A stretch of DNA of 64,000 nucleotides from Endothia cerciana (GCA_026119935.1 JALRMH010000010.1:496001-560000); one strand, 5' to 3'; shown: positions 44,274-56,513, counted from the first letter of the stretch. Numbers and translations are program-made. Notes: generated by a model from the sequence alone, not told the origin.

Positions 44274-46236
44274 ATGCAGTATCTTCGGTCTGGACCCGCC
44301 GCCATAGCGGCACTCCTCGTCACTTTGGGGGCCGCGGTTCCTGTCACCGACTCCCCTGGTGCCGGTTCGACGACCTCGGATATCTTCCCTCCCCCGAGCA
44401 GTAAGTCGTTTGCCCCGCTTCGGCCTCGTCTGATAGCAGTCCACATGAGATGGGATAAGATGAGACGAGACGAAACATCACACGCTGCTTACAATCACTG
44501 ATTAATTCATAGCCACTGTCAACCCTGAGCTCTTCCCGCCCGAGTCTGTCGTAGGCTATGCTCTCACGACTGCCACGGGAGTTGAGCCGGCAGCTGCGGA
44601 GACTGCTCCGGCTTATCCTTATAACAACGGGTCGACCAACGAGTTCCCTCTGGTTTCGCCCGCACCTTATGGCGAACCTGCGACGTCCGAGTTCGACATC
44701 AAGAGATACTGGGGTAACCTCTCTCCATGGTACTCTGTATCCTCTGCCGACTACGGTCTGCCCGAGACAAGCCCCCTAATCCCCGAGGGATGTGACATTG
44801 TACAGTTGCATCTTTTGTATCGTCACGGTGCACGGTACCCTACCAGCGGCGCGGCGCCGGCAACCTTTGCCGCGAAGGTCCATAACGCAACCAAGACGGG
44901 CTTCACCGCCAAGGGTGACCTGGGCTTCCTCGCCGACTGGACCTATAAACTGGGCGCAGAGTTACTCACACCTTTCGGCCGCACCCAGAACTTCCTGCTC
45001 GGCGTCGAGTATCGTCAGCTGTACGGGAAGCTCCTGAATAACTTCACGGAACAGGGCACCATCCCCGTCTTCCGCACGGAGTCGCAGGACCGCATGGTGA
45101 AGACGGCCAATAACTTTGCCGCCGGGTTCTTTGGTGTTCCCGAATACTTGGAGGAGGTCAATATTGAGATTCTGGTGGAGAGCTTGGGCTTCAACAACAG
45201 CGGTGCGCCCTATGAGACATGCACAAATGCTGATGTGTCCTCGAGGGGATCTATCGGCAGCACTGTCGCGACGGCATTTGCCAACAATGCATTCAATGAG
45301 ACCCTCGCTCGGCTGAACTCCGAGGTCAGTGGATTCGGAGAACTCGGCCCATTGAAACCAGGCAGAAGCGGCACTGACAGTATGTAGGTCGAGGGTATCA
45401 CTTTCACGCCCACGGATGCCATTGCTATGCTACAGCTTTGCTCGTATGAGACTGTCGCCTTGGGCTATTCAGCCTTCTGCGACTTGTTCACCGAGCAAGA
45501 TTATCTGAACTACGAGTATTACTACGATTTGGTACGCGCTCCACTGTCAATCTAGCCATACTGCGTCAATGCTCACATCGCCACTTTTAGTCCTTCTACT
45601 ACAACAATGGGCCTGGATCCCCTGTCGCAGCCGCCCAAGGCAAGGGCTATTTGCAAGAGTTTGTCGCTCGTTTCACCGGCACATACCCAGCCGCCGACTC
45701 CGCGCTGAACGAGACCTACGACGACAACCCGACGTACTTCCCTCTGAACCAATCCCTCTACGCGGATGCCACGCACGAGGTCGTTGTTCTTGACACCCTG
45801 ACTGCTTTCAACCTGACGCCTCTGTTCGCCGGCGAGCCCCTTTCCCTGACTAGCAACACACACACGAACAGCTTTATCGCGAGCAAGATCGTGCCGTTCG
45901 CAACCCACTTCACGGCACAGGTTCTCGAGTGCCCGGCGTATCAGCCTACGAAGCAGATACGTTTCCTTGTGTACGTTCCCGTTCCTAGGCCCATTTCTAC
46001 GTCATGACGACAACCGAGAAAAAGTAGTCATTGACTTAGTTCATAGCAACGATGCTGTCATCCCGCTCAATGGGACCTACGCGGGGTGCTCGTACGATGC
46101 GGATGGTCTCTGCTCGTTTGACAACGTCGTGTCTGTCCTGCAGCAGCGAATTGATGAGATTGACTACAACTATGACTGCTTTGCCAACTACACTGCAACG
46201 GCCGGCGTCAATTACAACGGTCGGGCTCCTAAATAG
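44274..46236 (+). CDS. secreted histidine acid phosphatase (phytase-like)
   Basis: Exons 44274-44400, 44513-45324, 45388-45531, 45591-45970 and 46047-46236 give 550 residues; all four introns are GT-AG (59-112 nt). A signal peptide ends near residue 21 (LGAAVP). The nucleophile motif RHGARYP starts at R146 with H147 as the phosphate-accepting His. The second catalytic region, which is usually HD, reads ATHEVVVLD, so the proton donor would be E424 after H423. The C-terminal VNDAVIPLNG motif matches fungal phytases. Six or more sequons and paired Cys fit an extracellular enzyme. The family hydrolyses phosphomonoesters, some members including phytate; activity on phytate is not shown by the sequence. 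Phosphate starvation control would be expected but no element was identified. Confidence 0.88.
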
Positions 46237-46972
46237 ACAGGAATGCTGGCGGATTGCAGGGCATAGCTTGATTCATGATAATGTCTATATGATAATTGAA
46301 TGGCCTTGCATAAGACCACGAGTGGCCTCTGGCCACCGTGTTTTCTCAAACTGCTCAGCGTGGTGACAGGCTCATATTCACACGAAGTGAACGTCACACT
46401 CACTCCCCCTGTGGCAAAGTTTGTGCACACGACGTCTCGAGGGGCATTGAGTATGACAAATCTCCGACGGCTAGGCTGGGATGAGAGTGTGCCATGTTAC
46501 AGACCGCAAGGTCCTGAGCAGCTAGAGCGGATGAGGTACTGAAATGCATGTGGTAGCGCTGAGCTTGGGCATGCAATAACCTAGTTCTTGCAAGACTTTG
46601 CTGGCTTCACTCCAGTCCTCCTTGTCAAGATTGCAAATCCAAAGTTTGCATGAGTCTAATCCTTTCTGTTCCCGAGTATCTGTGGTAGAACTGATCCTTT
46701 TTGCTCTTTGGTATCTGTGGCAAGCTCTCGCCTCGTGGGCCCTTGAGAGTTCGCGCCCACCCCCCACCCCCCCATCCTGTTCCCTCCTTTCTTTTTGTTG
46801 ACAAAACGCTGCCATTGTATGCATACCGGGAAGAGCGATATGTGGACGAAGCAAATTCTCTTGATCATAGAAGCAAGTTCTCTTGCTCATAAAAGGAATG
46901 TGCATGGCCAGTCTTGATCAATGCCAGACCCTTCTCCTTCTTAGGGTCATTCCGTCCTGGACCGTAAACCCT
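46237..46972. other. convergent intergenic region
   Basis: A 736-bp gap between the acid phosphatase and MYND gene 3' ends. No gene is supported. Confidence 0.55.
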
Positions 46973-48522
46973 TCAAATATCCAGCGGGCAACGTCTTCGC
47001 TTGATCTCATTCTCCTCGCAGAACCTGGCCCAGTACAGTCGAAAATCCTCCTTTGTCAGCTCCAGCTTCAGATCCTCCTTGGTAGCGACGAACCTGTGGC
47101 CGTCCCTGAGCTTGGTGATGACCTGCAGGGCACTCAGGCCCGTCGCGTTAGCAACTTCGCGAGCCTTCTGCCTCACGAATGCCTCTAGAGCTTCGTAGTG
47201 TTTCTGCAGAAACGGTTTTCCATCCCGGCGGAGGTAGAGCACAGGTCCCACGCACAAGGTGCGAAGTGGAAGGTCAACCCTGCTGTCCTTGTTCATAGCA
47301 ATGTCGACCATGAGAAGCACAGTGTAGTGATTATGATCAATCTCTCCCCGTGAGCATTGCTCTATGGACCCTTTGAGGAGAGCATTGACCGGAAGAACAT
47401 CGTCGAGGAAGTTGAGAGGCATGATCGTCTTGTTTTGTGACACTGTGCCATTGTTAGCCAATCATGAATTCAGGAGACGAAAGACCTGCTCCCTGTCGCA
47501 GTGCGGCAATGTAGAAGTAGCGGGGCATGTTTATCTCCCTTACGATGGAACCTCGTTATCTTTCAGGCGCAGAGCAGGGCAAATCAGTACTTACTGAACT
47601 CGGTCACATGGACTTCCTTGATCTCGCGGTCGGTCTCTGGGTACTCAAGATGAGTCTCTGGGGTCGTATAGACGCCAACGAAAGATGGCTTGAAGTAGCG
47701 AGTGTGGTCGATGAGAGCGTCGTTGTGCGGCCAGCACTGAAAGATGTCGACTATGGCGCGGAAGTCTCGCAGGGTTACATCCCCGGTGTAGCCCAAGGCG
47801 AGAACGTTGCCCTTCCAGTTCCCCATGAAGTATCTATCGCCGATGGCCTTCTCAAGGCAGCTGTTGCGCGATTGTGCTGCCATGGTCGAAGAACACATCA
47901 CGCGGAGCCGCTGGGTAGAGACGCGCTGGCGACGACCCATCCACTGCTTGTCGTAGTCGAATCCCTCGCATAGACCGTCTGGGCGGAAGAAGGGCTTGTA
48001 GTCCCACGGTTTGAACCAGACGAATGCGGGCTTCGAGGCTGGCCTGCCTGTGACAGCATCGTCGGCACGAAACAGGATGGCGCGGCGGTGGTTCTTGGGG
48101 CGGGTGCTCGAGTTGAACAGGGACAGCTGGCTGCAAAGGAGCTTGTGGACAGGCCAGTCAACTCGCTGGCATCTCCTGGAGCAGTAGGAGATTTCGAGGC
48201 AGCCTTCGCACTCCAACAGCTTCGCCGTATTCAGGCAAATGGGGCAGTATGTGGTCGACTTCGCCTCCTGAGCCTCTCCTCCACCTGTGGTGTCGCTGTC
48301 TTCAGACAGTCCATAATCGCCGTCGTCATAGTCGACATTGTCATCGTCGACATAGCCATCGTCGTAGCTGCTGTCCTCGCCACCACTGTTCTTGTTGCTT
48401 GCCTTGGCGCTGTCCTGAACAGGATATTCATCCAGCTTCTCGTCCTCCAGTTTCTGGCTGAAGCAGACTTGCTTCTTCACATTTGAGACAAATGAGTCAC
48501 TCAAAGGAATGTTGCTTGCCAT
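46973..48522 (-). CDS. MYND zinc-finger protein
   Basis: Exons (minus strand) 48522-47595 and 47442-46973 give 465 residues. The 152-nt intron has a perfect GTAAGT donor. An acidic, Tyr-rich segment (about 49-75, YDDGYVDDDNVDYDDGDY) precedes a MYND finger at 93-130: CPIC, CEGC, YCSRRCQ and HKLLC supply the eight zinc ligands. The remaining about 330 residues have no domain that I recognise; a similar C-terminal region occurs in fungal MYND proteins of unknown role. MYND fingers bind Pro-rich peptides in partner proteins, so a scaffolding or regulatory role is likely. No SET domain is present. Confidence 0.8.
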
Positions 48523-50104
48523 TGTGGCTGTAGACCCTTCGTCGAGAGAGCAGGAGGGGAGGGAGTCGTGTGATCGACAACTTTGGGACAAAAGAAGAAG
48601 GTTGGGTGCAAATGACGAGTTTGGGAGAAAAGAAAGGGTTGGGTGCAAATGCCAAATTGTAGTCGCGTCAAGGTTGCAAAAAGTATTATTTGGTTGCTTG
48701 GAAGAGTGGTCCTGAAGATAGAAATGACAGAAAAGCATGGGCACTGGTCAGCCTAGGAACAGGTGAAAGTGCCAAGTTGCTGGATAGGCCATTTGAAGGA
48801 ATCAGATCGAAATTTGCTTTCACCTTGGGTGATCGAAGCTTGGAATTCGCCCATTCAAACCACTTGATGGTTCTGGATGGTCTTCTCCCCCCCTCTCCCC
48901 TTTTCGACACATTTCCAGATCCATCCTTCCTAGTATGATCATATTTACTCATCTCCTCATCTGTGGTGAGTTTTTGTCCCTGCTGTCCGTCACCAACCCT
49001 CCTCCTCTCTGTGCTTGGGGAGATGTGCTGCTTCAATTCCATACCCAATCTCCCAGTTTGTCACCCAGCCACTGGCTAAAGTTCTCCTGCTTCACGACAT
49101 TGTCTGTACCATTTTCAAGATTGCAGCCATTGGCAATATGTCTTTACAGACAGCAACGGTGAATGGAGCCAAGGACAAGATTCGACAGAGCTTCACAGAT
49201 GGGTTGGAACATAGACAAGCTCAATGACGGTGCCAGGACTGAGCCTTCATGCGCCTGAGGACGTCGTCTGATCACATATCCAATCCGAATCCAGTAAAGC
49301 AATACTGAGATGCGACGAGTATAGCCTCAAGTACCAGGGCATTCTTTCTCATCATCTGTAAGGGTGCCGCCTCCTCATCATCAGTGGGCTCCACAGTGAG
49401 CAACATCTTTTCACGTGGTTAAAACACCTAGTCATGCATCAATTGTCCTCCCACATGACAGAAACTACCTTCTCCCACTCAAGCGGCTGATCGCCCTGCT
49501 GAAATTCATGGGGCTATGGAGTGGACAATGAAGATGTTGCTAAGTAGGCTCTCTGGAACAGTTATCCAGGTGATGATAATTGCTTCATGGGACCCGCCCA
49601 TCCTCTCTCTGCGACGTTGGTTCGTGTGAGGTGATCAAGGCCTGAGAACTTGGTATACTCCAACGGGTGTGAAAGGCCAATCCCAGTCATGCCAATGCAT
49701 GGCAATCCAGCTCGTCGATGTCCCTGGTCAGCCAGTAGATGTGTCTAGATGGCTTCGACGCAGAATGTTTTAGCCACTTACATCTAGGACTCCAAACCCA
49801 AGTACGAGTTTGTCATGCACACAATGTATACACTTCCCAAAGTCATACTGACTCATACAAGATCATGGCTGGGGTCTGGAGTCGGGTGTGGTAGCGTCAG
49901 GGGGAGGCCCCTGCAGCTTATCGCGGCTTATCAATCTAAGTCGGCGGGGCAAACTTGGAATTTTTGGAAGGCAAGTCGCATGTACTCTCTGGTCCGTAAA
50001 TTCCATCCCATTCATAATTCCTGTCCACCATCTGCCCTGCTTCACAACAATCCGCAGACCTTCCAGCTCTCCCAATCACGACTACATTCCCGAACACAGC
50101 AGAC
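48523..50104. other. divergent intergenic region
   Basis: A 1.6 kb gap between the MYND gene and NMD3, which point away from each other. No gene is supported. Confidence 0.5.
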
Positions 50105-51796
50105 ATGGACGTGAATATGGATGGCGCAATCTCCATTGCGCCCTCTGCGGGCACTGTAATGAACGGCGCGACGTAGGTTGTCTCCTTGGGGCGCCGCATT
50201 CAAAGGACGACTCAAACTGACCGATGACGGTTGATGGACAGAATTCTCTGCTGCAACTGCGGTGCCCCCATCGACGGAACCACAGCCGCCGGCGCCCTCT
50301 GCTACGACTGTGTCAAGCTGACCAACGACATATCACAAGGAATCCAACGAGAGGCTGTCCTCAACTTCTGCCGAGACTGCGACAGATGGCTGATGCCCCC
50401 AGCGAGCTGGCTTGTAGCCGCGCCTGAGTCCAGGGAACTTCTCGCGTTGTGCTTGAAGAAGCTGCGAGGTCTGGGAAAGGCCAGGATCATCGATGCTAGT
50501 TTCGTGTGGACGGAGCCGCATTCCAGGAGGATAAAAGTCAAGATCACGGTACAGGATTCCGTGTCAGACGGCGTATTGATGCAGCAGTCCTTTGAGGTTG
50601 TTTAGTAAGATGGCAGTTGGCACCGTGTGGTGGGGACAAGGCGCTAACCATCCCCGAACAGCATTGTCGCCTACCAGCAATGCCCCGACTGCGCGAAATC
50701 ATACACGGCCAACGTTTGGAGGGCTTGCGTACAAGTCCGGCAGAAGGTCCTTCACAAGAGGACGTTCCTATATTTAGAGCAGCTTCTTCTAAAGCACGGC
50801 GCTCACAGAGATACCATCAACATCAAAGAGGCGAAGGACGGTATCGACTTCTTTTTCTCGGCGCGAAACCAAGCCGAGAAGTTCGTCGATTTCCTCAAGT
50901 CGGTGGTGCCGGTCAACGTGAGGAAGAGCCAAGAGCTCATCTCGGAAGATGTTCACACTTCAAAAAAGAGCTACAAGTTCGCCTTCTCCGTTGAGCTGGT
51001 GCCAATCTGTAAGGACGACCTCGTCTGCCTACCCATCCCGATGGCGAAGTCGCTGGGAAACATCTCTCCTCTTGTTTTGTGCAACAAGATCGGTACTTCC
51101 GTATACTTTGTCGACCCGAACACCCTTCAGACCGCCGACCTTCACCCCGACATATACTGGCGTGCACCATTCGTCTCCCTGGCCGACGCTCCCGACCTCG
51201 TCGAGTTCATGGTGCTGAACATCGAGCCGACAGGCCCATCTAAGGGCAGGTGGCTCGTTGCAGACGTCGAGGTGACGCGGATAGATGATATGCAGAAGAG
51301 CTATAACGTGCGGACACATCTGGGTAACTTCCTGCACGTGGGTGATTCGGTCATGGGCTACATGCTCACAGGCACAAACTTCAACAATTCCCAATTCGAG
51401 GCGATGGAGGAATCCAAGTATGGCTCCCGGATACCGGACGTGGTGCTCGTCAAGAAGTACTGGCCGCGCAACCGCAAGCATCGCAATAGGAAGTGGCGCC
51501 TCAAGCGCATGGCGAAGGATGAGGGCGAGCTGCTGCCCAAGAAGGCGGACCAGGAGCGCATGGACAACGAGTACGAGATGTTCCTGCGTGACGTGGAGGA
51601 GGACGACGAGCTGCGTGCGGCCTTGGCGCTGTACAAGAATACGAACAAGAACAAGAAGCCGCAAGAAGGCGCGATGGATGTGGATAGTATGAGCGTGGCG
51701 GAGACGGAGGCCACGGAGGACGATGACGTGCCTAGGGTGAACATGGATGAGTTGTTGGAAGACTTTGATGAGCTAACGGTAGAGGATCACGAGTAG
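50105..51796 (+). CDS. NMD3: 60S ribosomal export adaptor Nmd3
   Basis: Exons 50105-50172, 50242-50604 and 50662-51796 give 521 residues; introns are 69 and 57 nt. The N-terminal zinc-binding region shows four CxxC pairs: CCNC, CYDC, CRDC and CPDC. The segment QVRQKVLHKRTFLYLEQLLLKH and the IDFFFSARNQAEKFVDFL stretch are highly characteristic of Nmd3. The C-terminal region is rich in acidic residues and holds hydrophobic stretches (MDELLEDFDELTV) that resemble the nuclear export signals of the family. Nmd3 joins late pre-60S particles in the nucleus and carries them through the pore with Crm1. The join of exon 2 to 3 replaces an immediate TAG, confirming the intron. The 3' spacer to the chromodomain gene is about 275 bp. 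Confidence 0.94.
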
Positions 51797-52071
51797 AGTG
51801 TTCTAAAAGTGGTCACAAGAAGAAGAAAAATTCCAAGAAGAGGGCTATTTGCCCGTGAATCCTCGAGACATGCTATTTCCAGTTTGATGGTACATGTCCT
51901 ACATGCGTGCATACCCTTGAGTTGGCTAGTGTTGCCCCTTTGATACAGACAGCAAACCATAAACCTTGGTTTCATAGCAAAATCAGGTCAGTCGAGTACA
52001 TCGGCTAGGGATGATTCTGTTGACCCAGCGCGGTATTCCTCATAGCAACCAGGCAACTACCATCCAGTCAC

Positions 52072-53220
52072 TCACTCCCCTTCGCCCCTCGCACGCGAAA
52101 ACCACCTCGGCGGGCCCGGCTTCTCCGGAAACTTCTTGTGAAACTCGGCGATGTCCTCCGGATTGTCTTGGAGGTCCAGACTCGGCTGCCACGTCCACTT
52201 GCCGTACGTCCACTTCACCTTGTACTCGACGTCCCTGCGCGTCCCGTCGTCAAGGCGAGCCCAACGCGAGTCCAGGATCCGCTCGAAGAACCACGCCTCG
52301 TACTCCTCGCCCGTCTCGGTGTCGGTCTTGATGGTGTGGCCACGGCGAGAGGAGGTGGTCACGGGCTTCTTCCCGATGCGGTCCTGGGGTTTGGGTGTGG
52401 CAGTGAGTGCAGAGGCGCGGGTGGCGGCGCGGGTCTGGCGGCGAATAAGGGGACTGCTGGCGCCGGCGGCGGAGCTGGCGGGCGTGAGGTTGGCCTTGGC
52501 CTTGCCCCTTCCGCCGCTGGTGGTGTTGCTGCCCGGCATGCTCGACAGTGGTGATGAAGAGGAGCTGGCGATTTGCAACGCTGTGCTCCGCAGAGCGCGG
52601 GTAGCGCGGGTAGCGCGTTGGGCAGGCAGCTCGGTGCTGGACGCTGCAGCAAAGCCTGAGGAGCCACGGGAGCTGGGCAGAGGCGTGCGGTTCTTGGGGC
52701 CCAGTGTGACCCTGACCAGTGGCGATGCGTCAGAGGGACCGGCGTCGTCGATGCTGCCCCCCTCCTCGTCCTCATCCTCGCCATCGTCCTCGTAGTCGGT
52801 CTGGCCCTGCTCTCCGTCACCCTCGGTGCTGGGGTGCGCACCAGCACCTCCTCCCAAGGCCTCGTCCTCAAAGGAGCCGCCGCTCTGCAAGGGCAGGTCG
52901 GCAAGGCTGTGGCCATCGAGAACGTGGTGCACGAGCTTCCTCACCGCGATGAGAACCCAGTATCTCGGGAAGTCATTCCAGGGGTAGCCTTTGGCGGACC
53001 ATGAGCCATGTTGTTGGTATTCATTGAAGGCCTCAAGGGCGCAGATGTTGGGGTCGAAGTCGAAACCCTGAGTCGTTGCGGTGTTGATGGAGCCCTTGAT
53101 CCAGGCCTCGAGCTGCTCAGCCAGCTCGAAGTTCTCCTGGAGCTGGAGGTTGTCGTAAGCTTCTTTAGTGGTCATGTTCGAACTGCCACTTGAGCGTGAC
53201 ACCTGAAAAGTGGTAGGCAT
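52072..53220 (-). CDS. chromodomain protein with a C-terminal chromo module
   Basis: An intronless frame of 382 residues from 53220 (open to 53340). The last about 75 residues form a chromodomain: EAWFFERILDSRW, VEYKVKW, YGKWTWQPSLDL and EDIAEFHKKFPEKPGPP. Aromatic residues stand at the three usual cage positions. Upstream are an unassigned N-terminal block (about 20-110), an acidic stretch (YEDDGEDEDEEGG) and a long Ser/Ala-rich, basic linker. Such modules read methylated histone tails, so a chromatin-associated role is likely, but no partner domain (helicase, chromoshadow, SET) is present. The start is ambiguous among ATGs at 53340, 53220 and 53175. The gene follows ESF2 on the same strand. 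Confidence 0.78.
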   Translation of the reverse strand: MPTTFQVSRSSGSSNMTTKEAYDNLQLQENFELAEQLEAWIKGSINTATTQGFDFDPNICALEAFNEYQQHGSWSAKGYPWNDFPRYWVLIAVRKLVHHVLDGHSLADLPLQSGGSFEDEALGGGAGAHPSTEGDGEQGQTDYEDDGEDEDEEGGSIDDAGPSDASPLVRVTLGPKNRTPLPSSRGSSGFAAASSTELPAQRATRATRALRSTALQIASSSSSPLSSMPGSNTTSGGRGKAKANLTPASSAAGASSPLIRRQTRAATRASALTATPKPQDRIGKKPVTTSSRRGHTIKTDTETGEEYEAWFFERILDSRWARLDDGTRRDVEYKVKWTYGKWTWQPSLDLQDNPEDIAEFHKKFPEKPGPPRWFSRARGEGE

Positions 53221-53618
53221 GTTGTGGGTTGACGATATTCGGCGCAAGTGTAAAAGGGGTGATAGGATTGTGGTGGAGGTAGGATGGAGAGAGAAGTCTG
53301 TCCGAGATGAAGTCGAGGCCGGATGTGGTGTCAGTTGCACAATTTATGTTGTTCGCTTCCTACCATCCATCGCAGGCTCCAACATATGACCCGACTATCA
53401 CCAGGCTGCCAGAGACATCTATTATCGGACGAACATTACGGAGACAAAGGCGTTCGACGACGCTATTCCCACAAAGCGTCATGTGCTTCAGGGTCGAGGA
53501 AGCCTAGTGATGTTGACCTCCTGTATCGACATGTCGATAATGGATGTTGGCTAGCTATGAGCACGCCCAGAAGGAGTGGATAGCAAAGGGAGTGACTTTC
53601 TTCCCACCAGCAGACGTC
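53221..53618. other. intergenic region between chromodomain gene and ESF2
   Basis: A 398-bp spacer between two minus-strand genes. It holds the chromodomain gene promoter and the ESF2 3' end. No gene is seen. Confidence 0.55.
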
Positions 53619-54608
53619 TCAGAAGATCCTGCTTGCGACACTCTTCAGCTCATTCGGCCGAGCATTCTCTTCTTTCTTCTTTGCCAGCGGAACCTGTCTG
53701 AACGTTCTCGCTTTCCCGCTGGCCTTCTTCCCAATCTTGGGCTTCGAATCAACACCGTCGTCCTCGTCCAGATTCTTCTTCTGCGCCTTCTTCGCCTGCA
53801 TTCCATCTAGCATCTTGGCCTTTTCCACGTTCCTGACGAACTCCATATTTTCTCTTGTTGTCCTATTCACCTCGGCCATCATCCTATTACTCCTCTCCGC
53901 ATTCTCAGCCGCAATCTGCTCCGTGAGGTTGTGCCACTTGAACCCCTTGAGGTAAAGCAACGTCCAGATATCGTCGCGATAGTAGGTCCCCTTCTTGCCG
54001 CCGATGGTCTGCGCATTCAACAGCTCACACACGCTCTTTGCGTCCTTCTTGCGCACGAACTCGACCCAGCCCTCGGTGTACATCTTCTTCTTGTTGCCGC
54101 CCGCGCGGACGCGGCGTGCGTGTGCGGCGGGGTCCTGCGGCGTCAGGAAGACACGGTTGATCTTGCCGTATGGCTCGAGGAGGGAGCGTAGCTTGGCGGG
54201 TTTCATGAAGGGTGGGATACGGGAGAGGTAGACGACGCCGGACTTCTTGATGGCGGCGTCGGTTGCCACGAGGTTCTTCTTAGTCAAGGTCTTGACCAAT
54301 TCGACCGGCTTTGCGCTGCCATTCTTTTGCGTGGGCTCAGCGTCCCCGTCTGTCCTTTTTACGTCTTTAAGCTTCGTTGTCGTCTTTGTGTCTCTTAATG
54401 ATTCCTCGGGGTCTTCCTCTTCTTGGAGAGTTGAGCCCTCCTCTTCCTCGTCGCTCGCATCGTCATCTTCGAAATCACTCTCGTCCTCCAACTTCCGGCG
54501 CTTGGCAGTTCGTCCACCCTTCTGCAGCTCATCTTCAGAGTTGTTATCTTGGGCATCATCTCCGCTCTCGTCGGCGTCGAGGAAATGGTTCCTCTTCTCG
54601 GGCGCCAT
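53619..54608 (-). CDS. ESF2: pre-rRNA processing protein Esf2 (ABT1-like)
   Basis: An intronless frame of 329 residues. An acidic, low-complexity N-terminus is followed by one RRM-like domain (about 122-215) starting GVVYLSRIPPFMKP and containing KLRSLLEPYGKINRVFLTP and TEGWVEFVRKKDAKSVCELLN. The downstream TYYRDDIWTLLYLKGFKWHNLTEQ signature and a basic coiled-coil-like tail are specific to Esf2/ABT1. Esf2 is part of the small-subunit processome and aids 18S rRNA maturation in the nucleolus. The start MAPEKRNHF at 54608 is preferred over an ATG 41 codons upstream. Divergent from the aldehyde dehydrogenase gene over 353 bp. Confidence 0.92.
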   Translation of the reverse strand: MAPEKRNHFLDADESGDDAQDNNSEDELQKGGRTAKRRKLEDESDFEDDDASDEEEEGSTLQEEEDPEESLRDTKTTTKLKDVKRTDGDAEPTQKNGSAKPVELVKTLTKKNLVATDAAIKKSGVVYLSRIPPFMKPAKLRSLLEPYGKINRVFLTPQDPAAHARRVRAGGNKKKMYTEGWVEFVRKKDAKSVCELLNAQTIGGKKGTYYRDDIWTLLYLKGFKWHNLTEQIAAENAERSNRMMAEVNRTTRENMEFVRNVEKAKMLDGMQAKKAQKKNLDEDDGVDSKPKIGKKASGKARTFRQVPLAKKKEENARPNELKSVASRIF

Positions 54609-54961
54609 GTTGCAAGAAGTCAGCTCGACGAGTCGTGTATCAGGCAGATCGGAAGATCGTCTGTGTGGACCACAAAGAAGTTTGACAATTGAATTGCTTT
54701 CAAAAATTCTGGCCGAGTCGAAAGACGACATGGGCTGTTATCTTATCGGATGGGTGACCGAGATCGGTGCCGTGGGGCGAGCTGGGACCCTGACCCGGTG
54801 CTGGAGGGGCATTATCTAACGGGTCGATGGCGATTCAGGTTGAGTAACCTGCTACTAGGAAAAAGAATTCGAAGCTTCGAGTTGTCCAACCTGGAGCTGT
54901 TCCGTCATCATCTCTCTTCATAAGATCAAAGTCATTGTGTGCTCAGTCTACCGCATTCAAG
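54609..54961. promoter_or_regulatory. shared divergent promoter of ESF2 and the aldehyde dehydrogenase gene
   Basis: These 353 bp lie between two head-to-head starts, so both promoters must be here. No TATA box is obvious. Confidence 0.55.
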
Positions 54962-56513
54962 ATGTCCGTCGAGGTCATCACCACGATTTCTCCCAACACG
55001 AACGAGCCCATCATCACCCGCAATGGCCTCTCAGCAGATGACGTAGAGCTGCTGCCCCAGACTGCCACAGATGCATTCAAGACCTGGAGTAAGACGGCCC
55101 TGGCAGACAGACAGGCGATTGTCAAGAAGGCCCTGAAGTGGCTCACTGACAAGGAGGATGAGCTGGCTCTGGAGCTTACAACACAGATGGGCAGGCCCAT
55201 CAACTACACCGGGAAGGAGATTTCTACAGCTGTCAAGCGATGCGAGTACCTCCTGAAGATCAGCGAGGACACACTCAAGGACACGGAGGGCGAGGCGGAA
55301 AAGGGTTTCAAGAGGTTTATCCGGAAGGTTCCCGTCGGACCTGTGCTCATCCTCTTTCCGTGGAACGTGAGTTGTCTTGATCTCAGGAGACGGATGCGTC
55401 ACGCATGGCATTGCGATACAGTACATTAACACGTTTACAGTACCCATATCTCACCTTCGTCAACTCTCTCATTCCCGCACTACTCTCTGGAAACACTGTG
55501 ATTGTCAAGCCCTCGCCTCAGACACCGACCGTCGTCGAGCAGGTTCACAAGGCCTTCACCGAGGCCGGCTTGCCATCAGGCGTTTTCCAGTACTTCCACA
55601 GCGGCTCGCCTACTACCATCGAGTCCATTGTTCGGAATCCACTAGTATCTTTGGTATGCTTCACTGGCTCGGTGGCTGGTGGTCTGGCCGTCCAGAAGGC
55701 TGCCGCGGACCGTGTCGTGGGCGTTGGCTTGGAACTCGGCGGGAAGGACCCGGCATATATCCGCAATGATGTAGATATCGCATGGGCGGCCGAGGAGATT
55801 GTCGACGGCGCTGTTTTCAACTCCGGGCAGAGCTGCTGCTCCGTCGAGCGGGTCTATGTGGATGAGAAGGTTCACGACAAGTTCGTCGAGGCCGTGCAGG
55901 GCGTGCTGAAGGGCTACAAGCTGGGCGACCCATTCGACAAGAGCACACACGTCGGTCCCGTCATTTCGAAGAGGTCCAAGGAGACCATCGAGGCGCACAT
56001 CAAGGACGCATTGGACAAGGGGGCCAAGGATTCCACGCCCGAGAACGAGTCTTTCAGCAACCCTCCACCAAAGGGCAACTTTGTCAAGCCGACACTGTTG
56101 ACGGGTGTCACCCACGAGATGGCAATCATGACAGAGGAGACATTCGGCCCGGTGATCCCTGTCATGAAGGTCAAGAGCGACGAGGAGGCTGTAGAGCTCA
56201 TGAATGACAGCGAGTTTGGCCTGACGGCTAGCATCTGGACCAAAGACAGCGCCAAGGGCTACGAGCTGTGCGAGCAGGTTGAGGCCGGCACGGTCTTTGT
56301 CAACCGTTGCGATTTCCCGAGCCCGGTACGTCCTTGAGATTAATTCAAACTCGATTATGTCATTGCTGAAAACACCCCTTGCTGACTGAAAATTTGCAGG
56401 ATCTCGCATGGACAGGCTGGAAGAATTCAGGCAAGGGACAAACGCTGAGTCGTTTTGGATTCGATCAATTTGTGAAGCTAAAGAGCTACCACCTGAAGGA
56501 TTATCCCAAATGA
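54962..56513 (+). CDS. aldehyde dehydrogenase superfamily enzyme
   Basis: Exons 54962-55366, 55441-56325 and 56400-56513 give 467 residues with introns of 74 nt each. The Glu of the family motif is E233 in GLELGGKDP, the catalytic Cys is C267 in NSGQSCCSVERVYV, and the end MTEETFGPVIPVM plus NRCDFPSPDLAWTGWKNSG is typical. NAD(P)-binding residues around PWNYPYLTFVNSLIPAL are created by the first splice. The enzyme oxidises an aldehyde to an acid with NAD(P); the substrate is unknown. There is no signal or clear peroxisomal C-terminus (ends KDYPK), so cytosolic localisation is likely. An in-frame ATG nine codons upstream exists; 54962 lies at the conserved start. Confidence 0.92.
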
